64,000 nucleotides of DNA from Odiellus spinosus (taxonomy: Eukaryota > Arthropoda > Arachnida > Opiliones > Phalangiidae), in the NCBI GenBank assembly GCA_963920705.1, contig OY987225.1, positions 4,838,334-4,902,333 of the forward strand. Reading direction: 5' to 3'. Made by a program: the position numbers and the translations under genes. Shown here piece by piece: positions 39,163-49,310 of this stretch (the first letter of the stretch is position 1; each line of letters begins with the position of its first letter). A model generated the notes under the pieces. That model was not told the origin of the DNA and ran no database searches. It saw only the letters and a list, made by a program, of their open reading frames with translations.

Positions 39163-40440
39163 TGTTTTTCGAATCGTGTTTTTCGAATCGTGTTTTTCGA
39201 ATCGTGTTTTTCGAATAGTGTTTTTCGAATCGTGTTTTTCGAATCTGGTTTTTCGAATCGTGATTTTCCAAATCGTGTTTTACGAATCGTGTTTTACGAA
39301 TCGTGTTTTTCAAATCCTGTTTTTCGAGTCCTCTTTTTCGAATCCTGTTCTTTGAATCCTGTTTTTCGAATCCTGTTTTTCGAATCGGGTTTTTAGAATC
39401 GGGTTTTTCGAATCGGGTTTTTCGAATCGGGTTTTTCGAATCGGGTTTTTCGAATCGTGATTTGCGAATCGTGTTTTTCGAATCGTGTTTTTCGAATCGT
39501 GTTTTCGAATCGTGATTTTCCGAATCGTGTTTTTCGAATCGTGATTTTCGAATCGTGTTTTTCGAATCCTGTTTATCGAATCCTGTTTTTCGAATCCTAT
39601 TTTTCGAGTCCTCTTTATGGAATCTTGTTTTTCGAATCGTGTTTTTCGAATCGGGTTTTTCGAGTCGGGTTTTTCGAATCAGGTTTTTCGAATCGGGTTT
39701 TTCGAATCGGGTTTTTCGAATCGGGTTTTTCGAATCGGGCTTTTCGAATCGTGTTTTGCGAATCGTGTTTTTCGAATAGTGTTTTTCGAATCGTGTTTTT
39801 CGAATCTGGTTTTTCGAATCGTGATTTTCCGAATCGTGTTTTACGAATCGTGTTTTTCTAATCCTGTTTTTCGAATCGAGTTTTTCGAATCGTGTTTTTC
39901 GAATCGTGTTTTTCGAATCCTGTTTTTCGCATCCTGTTTTTCGCACCCTGTTTTTCGCACCCTGTTTTTCGCACCCTGTTTTTCGCACCCTGTTTTTCGC
40001 ATCCTGCTTTTCGCATCCTGTTTTTCGAATCCTGTTTTTCGCATCCTGTTTTTCAAGTCCTCTTTATGGAATCCTGTTTTTCGAATCGTGTTTTTCGAAT
40101 CGGGTTTTTCGAATCGGGTTTTTCGAATCGGGTTTTTCGAATCGGGCTTTTCGAATCGTGATTTTACGAATCGTGTTTTACGAATCGTGTTTTTCGAATC
40201 CTGTTTTTCGAGTCCTCTTTTTCGAATCGTGTTTTTCGAATCGTGTTTCTCGAATCTTGTTTTTCGAATCGGGTTTTTCGAATCCTGTTTTTCGAATCCT
40301 ATTTTTCGAGTCCTCTTTATGGAATCTTGTTTTTCGAATCGTGTTTTTCGAATCGTGTTTTTCGAATCTGGTTTTTCGAATCGTGATTTTCCGAATCGTG
40401 TTTTACGAATCGTGTTTTTCGAATCCTGTTTTTCTTATTC
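39113..40440 (+). repeat. Source segment duplicated 6.2 kb to the right
   Basis: From GGGCTTTTCG at 39,114 through CTTATTCTG at 40,434 the monomer order is the same as 45,300-46,670 (offset 6,186, rising to 6,228 because of two or three extra CACCCTG-type monomers in the other copy). Confidence 0.75.
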
Positions 40441-41145
40441 TGTTTTTCGCATCGTGTTTTTCGAATCGTGTTTTTCGAATCCTGTTTTTCGAGTCCTCTT
40501 TTTCGAATCCTGTTTTTCGAATCCTGTTTTTCGAATCGAGTTTTTCGAATCGGGTTTTTCAAATCGTGTTTTCGAATCGTGATTTTCCGAATCGTGTTTT
40601 TCGAATCGTGAATTTCGAATCGTGTTTTTCGAATCGTGTTTTTCAAATCGTGTTTTTCGAATCGTGTTTTTCGAATCGTGTTTTTCGAATCCTGTTTATC
40701 GAATCCTGTTTTTCGAATCCTATTTTTCGAGTCCTCTTTATGGAATCTTGTTTTTCGAATCGTGTTTTTCGAATCGTGTTTTTCGAATCCTGTTTATCGA
40801 ATCCTGTTTTTCGAATCCTATTTTTCGAGTCCTCTTTATGGAATCTTGTTTTTCGAATCGTGTTTTTCGAATCGGGTTTTTCGAGTCGGGTTTTTCGAAT
40901 CGGGCTTTTCCAATCGTGTTTTGCGAATCGTGTTTTTCGAATAGTGTTTTTCGAATCGTGTTTTTCGAATCTGGTTTTTCGAATCGTGATTTTCCGAATC
41001 GTGTTTTACGAATCGTGTTTTACGAATCGTGTTTTTCGAATCCTGTTTTTCGAATCGTGTTTTTCGAATCGTGTTTTCGAATCGTGATTTTCCGAATCGT
41101 GTTTTTCGAATCGTGATTTTCGAATCGTGTTTTTCGAATCCTGTT
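40276..41145 (+). repeat. 870-bp tandem duplication, copy 1
   Basis: Offset 870 holds from about 40,276 to the end of copy 2. Shared rare monomers are GCATCGTG (near 40,448 and 41,318), GTGAATTTCG (near 40,610 and 41,480) and GGGCTTTTCCAATCG. Confidence 0.85.
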
Positions 41146-42080
41146 TATCGAATCCTGTTTTTCGAATCCTATTTTTCGAGTCCTCTTTATGGAATCTTGT
41201 TTTTCGAATCGTGTTTTTCGAATCGTGTTTTTCGAATCTGGTTTTTCGAATCGTGATTTTCCGAATCGTGTTTTACGAATCGTGTTTTTCGAATCCTGTT
41301 TTTCTTATTCTGTTTTTCGCATCGTGTTTTTCGAATCGTGTTTTTCGAATCCTGTTTTTCGAGTCCTCTTTTTCGAATCCTGTTTTTCGAATCCTGTTTT
41401 TCGAATCGAGTTTTTCGAATCGGGTTTTTCAAATCGTGTTTTCGAATCGTGATTTTCCGAATCGTGTTTTTCGAATCGTGAATTTCGAATCGTGTTTTTC
41501 GAATCGTGTTTTTCAAATCGTGTTTTTCGAATCGTGTTTTTCGAATCGTGTTTTTCGAATCCTGTTTATCGAATCCAGTTTTTCGAATCCTATTTTTCGA
41601 GTCCTCTTTATGGAATCTTGTTTTTCGAATCGTGTTTTTCGAATCGTGTTTTTCGAATCCTGTTTATCGAATCCTGTTTTTCGAATCCTATTTTTCGAGT
41701 CCTCTTTATGGAATCTTGTTTTTCGAATCGTGTTTTTCGAATCGGGTTTTTCGAGTCGGGTTTTTCGAATCGGGCTTTTCCAATCGTGTTTTGCGAAACG
41801 TGTTTTTCGAATAGTGTTTTTCGAATCGTGTTTTTCGATTCTGGTTTTTCGAATCGTGATTTTCCGAATCGTGTTTTACGAATCGTGTTTTACGAATCGT
41901 GTTTTTCGAATCCTGTTTTTCGAATCGTGTTTTTCGAATCGTGTTTTCGAATCGTGATTTTCCGAATCGTGTTTTTCGAATCGTGATTTTCGAATCGTGT
42001 TTTTCGAATCCTGTTTATCGAATCCTGTTTTTCGAATCCTATTTTTCGAGTCCTCTTTATGGAATCTTGTTTTTCGAATC
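41146..42080 (+). repeat. 870-bp tandem duplication, copy 2
   Basis: It differs from copy 1 by scattered single-base changes, for example GAATCCAG for GAATCCTG near 41,573, GAAACGTG near 41,797 and GATTCTGG near 41,848. A partial third relative lies at about 42,755-43,275 (CTTATTCTG at 42,918, 1,614 bp from 41,304). Confidence 0.82.
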
Positions 42081-43801
42081 GTGTTTTTCGAATCGGGTTT
42101 TTCGAGTCGGGTTTTTCGAATCGGGTTTTTCGAATCGGGTTTTTCGAATCGGGTTTTTCGAATCGGGTTTTTCGAATCGGGCTGATCGAATCGTGTTTTG
42201 CGAATCGTGTTTTTCGAATAGTGTTTTTCGAATCGTGTTTTTCGAATCTGGTTTTTCGAATCGTGATTTTCCGAATCGTGTTTTACGAATCGTGTTTTTC
42301 GAATCCTGTTTTTCGAATCGAGTTTTTCGAATCGTGTTTTTCGAATCGTGTTTTTCGAATCCTGTTTTTCGCATCCTGTTTTTCGCACCCTGTTTTTCGC
42401 ACCCTGTTTTTCGCACCCTGTTTTTCGCACCCTGTTTTTCGCATCCTGCTTTTCGCATCCTGTTTTTCGAATCCTGTTTTTCGCATCCTGTTTTTCAAGT
42501 CCTCTTTATGGAATCCTGTTTTTCGAATCCTGTTTTTCGAATCGGGTTTTTCGAATCGGGTTTTTCGAATCGGGTTTTTCGAATCGGGTTTTTCGAATCG
42601 GGTTTTTCGAATCGGGCTTTTCGAATCGTGATTTTACGAATCGTGTTTTACGAATCGTGTTTTTCGAATCCTGTTTTTCGAGTCCTCTTTTTCGAATCGT
42701 GTTTTTCGAATTGTGTTTCTCGAATCGTGTTTTTCGAATCGGGTTTTTCGAATCCTGTTTTTCGAATCCTATTTTTCGAGTCCTCTTTATGGAATCTTGT
42801 TTTTCGAATCGTGTTTTTCGAATCGTGTTTTTCGAATCGTGTTTTTCGAATCTGGTTTTTCGAATCGTGATTTTCCGAATCGTGTTTTACGAATCGTGTT
42901 TTTCGAATCCTGTTTTTCTTATTCTGTTTTTCGAATCGTGTTTTTCGAATCGTGTTTTTCGAATCCTGTTTTTCGAGTCCTCTTTTTCGAATCCTGTTTT
43001 TCGAATCCTGTTTTTCGAATCGAGTTTTTCGAATCGGGTTTTTCAAATCGTGTTTTCGAATCGTGATTTTCCGAATCGTGTTTTTCGAATCGTGAATTTC
43101 GAATCGTGTTTTTCGAATCGTGTTTTTCAAATCGTGTTTTTCGAATCGTGTTTTTCGAATCGTGTTTTTCGAATCCTGTTTATCGAATCCTGTTTTTCGA
43201 ATCCTATTTTTCGAGTCCTCTTTATGGAATCTTGTTTTTCGAATCGTGTTTTTCGAATCGTGTTTTTCGAATAGTGTTTTTCGAATCGTGATTTTCCGAA
43301 TCGTGTTTTACGAATCGTGTTTTTCGAATCCTGTTTTTCGAGTCCTCTTTTTCGAATCCTGTTCTTTGAATCCTGTTTTTCGAATCCTGTTTTTCGAATC
43401 GGGTTTTTAGAATCGGGTTTTTCGAATCGGGTTTTTCGAATCGGGTTTTTCGAATCGTGATTTGCGAATCGTGTTTTTCGAATCGTGTTTTTCGAATCGT
43501 GTTTTCGAATCGTGATTTTCCGAATCGTGTTTTTCGAATCGTGATTTTCGAATCGTGTTTTTCAAATCGTGTATTTCGAATCGTGTTTTTCGAATCCTGT
43601 TTATCGAATCCTGTTTTTCGAATCCTATTTTTCGAGTCCTCTTTATGGAATCTTGTTTTTCGAATCGTGTTTTTCGAATCGGGTTTTTCGAGTCGGGTTT
43701 TTCGCATCGGGTTTTTCGAATCGGGTTTTTCGAATCGGGTTTTTCGAATCGGGTTTTTCGAATCGGGTTTTTCGAATCGGGCTTTTCGAATCGTGTTTTG
43801 C

Positions 43802-45305
43802 GAATCGTGTTTTTCGAATAGTGTTTTTCGAATCGTGTTTTTCGAATCTGGTTTTTCGAATCGTGATTTTCCGAATCGTGTTTTACGAATCGTGTTTTTC
43901 GAATCCTGTTTTTCGAATCGAGTTTTTCGAATCGTGTTTTTCGAATCGTGTTTTTCTAATCCTGTTTTTCGCATCCTGTTTTTCGCACCCTGTTTTTCGC
44001 ACCCTGTTTTTCGCACCCTGTTTTTCGCACCCTGTTTTTCGCATCCTGCTTTTCGCATCCTGTTTTTCGAATCCTGTTTTTCGCATCCTGTTTTTCAAGT
44101 CCTCTTTATGGAATCCTGTTTATCGAATCGTGTTTTTCGAATCGGGTTTTTCGAATCGGGTTTTTCGAATCGGGTTTTTCGAATCGGGTTTTTCGAATCG
44201 GGCTTTTCGAATCGTGTTTTGCGAATCGTGTTTTTCGAATAGTGTTTTTCGAATCGTGTTTTTCGAATCGTGATTTTACGAATCGTGTTTTACGAATCGT
44301 GTTTTTCGAATCCTGTTTTTCGAGTCCTATTTTTCGAATCATGTTTTTTGAATCCTTTTTTTCGAATCCTGTTTTTCGAATCGTGTTTTTCGAATCGTGT
44401 TTTTCGAATCGTGATTTTCCGAATCGTGATTTTCGAATCGTGTTTTTCGAATCGTGTTTTTCGAATCGTGTTTTTGGAATCGTGTTTTTCGAATCGGGTT
44501 TTTCGAATCTGGTTTTTCGAATCGGGTTTTTCGAATCGGGTTTTTCGAATCGTGTTTTTCGAATCGGGTTTTTCGAATCGTGTTTTCGAATCGTGTTTTT
44601 CGAATCGTGTTTTACGAATCGTGTTTACGAATCGTGTTTTTTGAATCGGGTTTTTCGAATCGGGTTTTTCGAATCGTGTTTTTCGAATCGAGATTTTCGA
44701 ATCGTGTTTTTCGAATCGTTTTTTTCGAATCGAGATTTTCGAATCGTGTTTTTCGAATCATGTTTTTCGAATCGTATTTATCGAATCGTGTTTATCGAAT
44801 CGTGATTTTCGAGTCGTGTTTTTCGAATCGTGTTTTTCGAATCCTGTTTATCGAATCCTGTTTTTCGAATCCTGTTTTTCGAGTCCTGTTTATGGAATCG
44901 TGTTTTTCGAATCGGGATTTCGAATCGTGTTTTTCGAATCGTGTTTTTCGAATCGTGTTTTTCGAATCGTGTTTTCGAATCGTGATTTTCCGAATCGTGT
45001 TTTTCGAATCGTGATTTTCGAATCGTGTTTTTCGAATCGTGTTTTTCAAATCGTGTTTTTCGAATCGTGTTTTTCGAATCCTGTTTATCGAATCCTGTTT
45101 TTCGAATCCTATTTTTCGAGTCCTCTTTATGGAATCTTGTTTTTCGAATCGTGTTTTTCGAATCGGGTTTTTCGAATCGGGTTTTTCGAATCGGGTTTTT
45201 CGAATCGGGCTTTTCGAATCGTGTTTCGCGAATCGTGTTTTTCGAATAGTGTTTTTCGAATTGTGTTTTTCGAATCGTGATTTTCGGAATCTGGTTTTTC
45301 GAATC
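43802..45305 (+). repeat. 2,875-bp-spaced duplication, copy A
   Basis: About 1.5 kb that recurs at offset 2,875. It contains an M1 block (43,956) and the first M5 block in the window (about 44,400-44,990). No difference was seen over 44,242-44,900 in the parts compared. The right edge is GATTTTCGGAATCTGG, after which copy A continues into the 39-kb-derived segment. Confidence 0.85.
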
Positions 45306-46676
45306 GGGCTTTTCGAATCGTGTTTTGCGAATCGAGTTTTTCGAATAGTGTTTTTCGAATCGTGTTTTTCGAATCGTGTTTTTCGAATCGTGTTTTTCGA
45401 ATAGTGTTTTTCGAATCGTGTTTTTCGAATCTGGTTTTTCGAATCGTGATTTTCCGAATCGTGTTTTACGAATCGTGTTTTACGAATCGTGTTTTTCAAA
45501 TCCTGTTTTTCGAGTCCTCTTTTTCGAATCCTGTTCTTTGAATCCTGTTTTTCGAATCCTGTTTTTCGAATCGGGTTTTTAGAATCGGGTTTTTCGAATC
45601 GGGTTTTTCGAATCGGGTTTTTCGAATCGGGTTTTTCGAATCGTGATTTGCGAATCGTGTTTTTCGAATCGTGTTTTTCGAATCGTGTTTTCGAATCGTG
45701 ATTTTCCGAATCGTGTTTTTCGAATCGTGATTTTCGAATCGTGTTTTTCGAATCCTGTTTATCGAATCCTGTTTTTCGAATCCTATTTTTCGAGTCCTCT
45801 TTATGGAATCTTGTTTTTCGAATCGTGTTTTTCGAATCGGGTTTTTCGAGTCGGGTTTTTCGAATCGGGTTTTTCGAATCGGGTTTTTCGAATCGGGTTT
45901 TTCGAATCGGGTTTTTCGAATCGGGCTTTTCGAATCGTGTTTTGCGAATCGTGTTTTTCGAATAGTGTTTTTCGAATCGTGTTTTTCGAATCTGGTTTTT
46001 CGAATCGTGATTTTCCGAATCGTGTTTTACGAATCGTGTTTTTCGAATCCTGTTTTTCGAATCGAGTTTTTCGAATCGTGTTTTTCGAATCGTGTTTTTC
46101 GAATCCTGTTTTTCGCATCCTGTTTTTCGCACCCTGTTTTTCGCACCCTGTTTTTCGCACCCTGTTTTTCGCACCCTGTTTTTCGCACCCTGTTTTTCGC
46201 ACACTGTTTTTCGCATCCTGCTTTTCGCATCCTGTTTTTCGAATCCTGTTTTTCGCATCCTGTTTTTCAAGTCCTCTTTATGGAATCCTGTTTTTCGAAT
46301 CGTGTTTTTCGAATCGGGTTTTTCGAATCGGGTTTTTCGAATCGGGTTTTTCGAATCGGGTTTTTCGAATCGGGCTTTTCGAATCGTGATTTTACGAATC
46401 GTGTTTTACGAATCGTGTTTTTCGAATCCTGTTTTTCGAGTCCTCTTTTTCGAATCGTGTTTTTCGAATCGTGTTTCTCGAATCGTGTTTTTCGAATCGG
46501 GTTTTTCGAATCCTGTTTTTCGAATCCTATTTTTCGAGTCCTCTTTATGGAATCTTGTTTTTCGAATCGTGTTTTTCGAATCGTGTTTTTCGAATCTGGT
46601 TTTTCGAATCGTGATTTTCCGAATCGTGTTTTACGAATCGTGTTTTTCGAATCCTGTTTTTCTTATTCTGTTTTTC
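45299..46676 (+). repeat. Insert derived from about 39,113-40,440
   Basis: This block separates the two 2,875-spaced copies and itself matches 39,113-40,440 at offset 6,186. It carries the longest GCACCCTG run in the window (five, plus one GCACACTG, at about 46,130-46,205). Confidence 0.78.
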
Positions 46677-48166
46677 GAATCGTGTTTTTCGAATAGTGTT
46701 TTTCGAATCGTGTTTTTCGAATCTGGTTTTTCGAATCGTGATTTTCCGAATCGTGTTTTACGAATCGTGTTTTTCGAATCCTGTTTTTCGAATCGAGTTT
46801 TTCGAATCGTGTTTTTCGAATCGTGTTTTTCTAATCCTGTTTTTCGCATCCTGTTTTTCGCACCCTGTTTTTCGCACCCTGTTTTTCGCACCCTGTTTTT
46901 CGCACCCTGTTCTTCGCATCCTGCTTTTCGCATCCTGTTTTTCGAATCCTGTTTTTCGCATCCTGTTTTTCAAGTCCTCTTTATGGAATCCTGTTTATCG
47001 AATCGTGTTTTTCGAATCGGGTTTTTCGAATCGGGTTTTTCGAATCGGGTTTTTCGAATCGGGTTTTTCGAATCGGGCTTTTCGAATCGTGTTTTGCGAA
47101 TCGTGTTTTTCGAATAGTGTTTTTCGAATCGTGTTTTTCGAATCGTGATTTTACGAATCGTGTTTTACGAATCGTGTTTTTCGAATCCTGTTTTTCGAGT
47201 CCTATTTTTCGAATCATGTTTTTTGAATCCTTTTTTTCGAATCCTGTTTTTCGAATCGTGTTTTTCGAATCGTGTTTTTCGAATCGTGATTTTCCGAATC
47301 GTGATTTTCGAATCGTGTTTTTCGAATCGTGTTTTTCGAATCGTGTTTTTGGAATCGTGTTTTTCGAATCGGGTTTTTCGAATCTGGTTTTTCGAATCGG
47401 GTTTTTCGAATCGGGTTTTTCGAATCGTGTTTTTCGAATCGGGTTTTTCGAATCGTGTTTTCGAATCGTGTTTTTCGAATCGTGTTTTACGAATCGTGTT
47501 TACGAATCGTGTTTTTTGAATCGGGTTTTTCGAATCGGGTTTTTCGAATCGTGTTTTTCGAATCGAGATTTTCGAATCGTGTTTTTCGAATCGTTTTTTT
47601 CGAATCGAGATTTTCGAATCGTGTTTTTCGAATCATGTTTTTCGAATCGTATTTATCGAATCGTGTTTATCGAATCGTGATTTTCGAGTCGTGTTTTTCG
47701 AATCGTGTTTTTCGAATCCTGTTTATCGAATCCTGTTTTTCGAATCCTGTTTTTCGAGTCCTGTTTATGGAATCGTGTTTTTCGAATCGGGATTTCGAAT
47801 CGTGTTTTTCGAATCGTGTTTTTCGAATCGTGTTTTTCGAATCGTGTTTTCGAATCGTGATTTTCCGAATCGTGTTTTTCGAATCGTGATTTTCGAATCG
47901 TGTTTTTCAAATCGTGTTTTTCGAATCGTGTTTTTCGAATCCTGTTTATCGAATCCTGTTTTTCGAATCCTATTTTTCGAGTCCTCTTTATGGAATCTTG
48001 TTTTTCGAATCGTGTTTTTCGAATCGGGTTTTTCGAATCGGGTTTTTCGAATCGGGTTTTTCGAATCGGGCTTTTCGAATCGTGTTTCGCGAATCGTGTT
48101 TTTCGAATAGTGTTTTTCGAATTGTGTTTTTCGAATCGTGATTTTCGGAATCTGGTTTTTCGAATC
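46677..48166 (+). repeat. 2,875-bp-spaced duplication, copy B
   Basis: Second copy of 43,802-45,305. Differences seen are one T-to-C change (TGTTCTTCGC near 46,911), loss of one 14-bp monomer near 47,895 (offset falls to 2,861), and the right end, where GAATCTGG is followed by GTG monomers and CGTATTCTG. Confidence 0.85.
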
Positions 48167-48569
48167 GTGTTTTTCGAATCGTGTATTTCGAATCTTGTTT
48201 TTCGTATCCTGTTTTTCGTATTCTGTTTTTCGAATCGTGTTTTTCGAATCGGGTTTTTCGAATCGTGATTTTCGAATCGTGTTTTTCGAATCGTGTTTTT
48301 CGAATCGTGTTTTTCGAATCCTGTTTATCGAATCCTGTTTTTCGAATCCTATTTTTCGAGTCCTCTTTATGGAATCTTGTTTTTCGAATCGTGTTTTTAG
48401 AATCGTGTTTTTCGAATAGTGTTTTTCGAATCGTGTTTTTCGAATCTGGTTTTTCGAATCGTGATTTTCCGAATCGTGTTTTACGAATCGTGTTTTTAGA
48501 ATCCTGTTTTTCGAGTCCTCTTTTTCGAATCCTGTTCTTTGAATCCTGTTTTTCGAATCCTGTTTTTCG

Positions 48570-49310
48570 AATCGGGTTTTTAGAATCGGGTTTTTCGAAT
48601 CGGGTTTTTCGAATCGGGTTTTTCGAATCGGGTTTTTCGAATCGTGATTTGCGAATCGTGTTTTTCGAATCGTGTTTTTCGAATCGTGTTTTCGAATCGT
48701 GATTTTCCGAATCGTGTTTTTCGAATCGTGATTTTCGAATCGTGTTTTTCAAATCGTGTATTTCGAATCGTGTTTTTCGAATCCTGTTTATCGAATCCTG
48801 TTTTTCGAATCCTATTTTTCAAGTCCTCTTTATGGAATCTTGTTTTTCGAATCGTGTTTTTCGAATCGGGTTTTTCGAGTCGGGTTTTTCGAATCGGGTT
48901 TTTCGAATCGGGTTTTTCGAATCGGGTTTTTCGAATCGGGTTTTTCGAATCGGGTTTTTCGAATCGGGCTTTTCGAATCGTGTTTTGCGAATCGTGTTTT
49001 TCGAATAGTGTTTTTCGAATCGTGTTTTTCGAATCTGGTTTTTCGAATCGTGATTTTCCGAATCGTGTTTTACGAATCGTGTTTTTCGAATCCTGTTTTT
49101 CGAATCGAGTTTTTCGAATCGAGTTTTTCGAATCGTGTTTTTCGAATCGTGTTTTTCTAATCCTGTTTTTCGCATCCTGTTTTTCGCACCCTGTTTTTCA
49201 CACCCTGTTTTTCGCACCCTGTTTTTCGCACCCTGTTTTTCGCATCCTGCTTTTCGCATCCTGTTTTTCGAATCCTGTTTTTCGCATCCTGTTTTTCAAG
49301 TCCTCTTTAT
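48570..49310 (+). repeat. Relative of 43,385-44,120 holding the last M1 block
   Basis: Offset 5,187 to 43,4xx-44,1xx across GAATCGTGATTTGC, the 13-bp monomer, GAGTCGGG, a run of eight GGG monomers and the M1 block at 49,157. It ends with CAAGTCCTC at about 49,298. No GCATCCTG or GCACCCTG monomer was found to the right of this point. Confidence 0.72.

Larger units (their letters stand above)
1..49310 (+). repeat. Module M1 family: GCATCCTG/GCACCCTG blocks (about 53 copies)
   Basis: Each block typically reads, by monomer: TAATCCTG, one or more GCATCCTG, one to five GCACCCTG, GCATCCTGC, GCATCCTG, GAATCCTG, GCATCCTG, then a GAGTCCTC or CAAGTCCTC terminator. The C before TAATCC is at 198, 547, 869, 2004, 2297, 2816, 3082, 5170, 5463, 6107, 6373, 7887, 8631, 10355, 11321, 11672, 12624, 12945, 13266, 14554, 14875, 15590, 16731, 17712, 18595, 19955, 21709, 22396, 23067, 23738, 24496, 25154, 25884, 26866, 28660, 32455, 33240, 34263, 35314, 36997, 38876, 43956, 46831 and 49157. 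Blocks lacking TAATCC begin near 9,445, 27,133, 27,701, 29,470, 33,017, 37,290, 39,920, 42,365 and 46,108. The family stops at about 49.31 kb. Confidence 0.88.

Noticed and set aside
44792-46270. 492-codon open frame on the - strand, lysine/arginine-rich
   Set aside because: Reverse-strand reading of the satellite. The basic composition follows from the T tracts, and a + strand frame overlaps it throughout.
48850-48975. G-quadruplex in runs of GGG monomers
   Set aside because: G3 tracts are separated by 11 bases, giving long loops and low expected stability; nothing else supports it.
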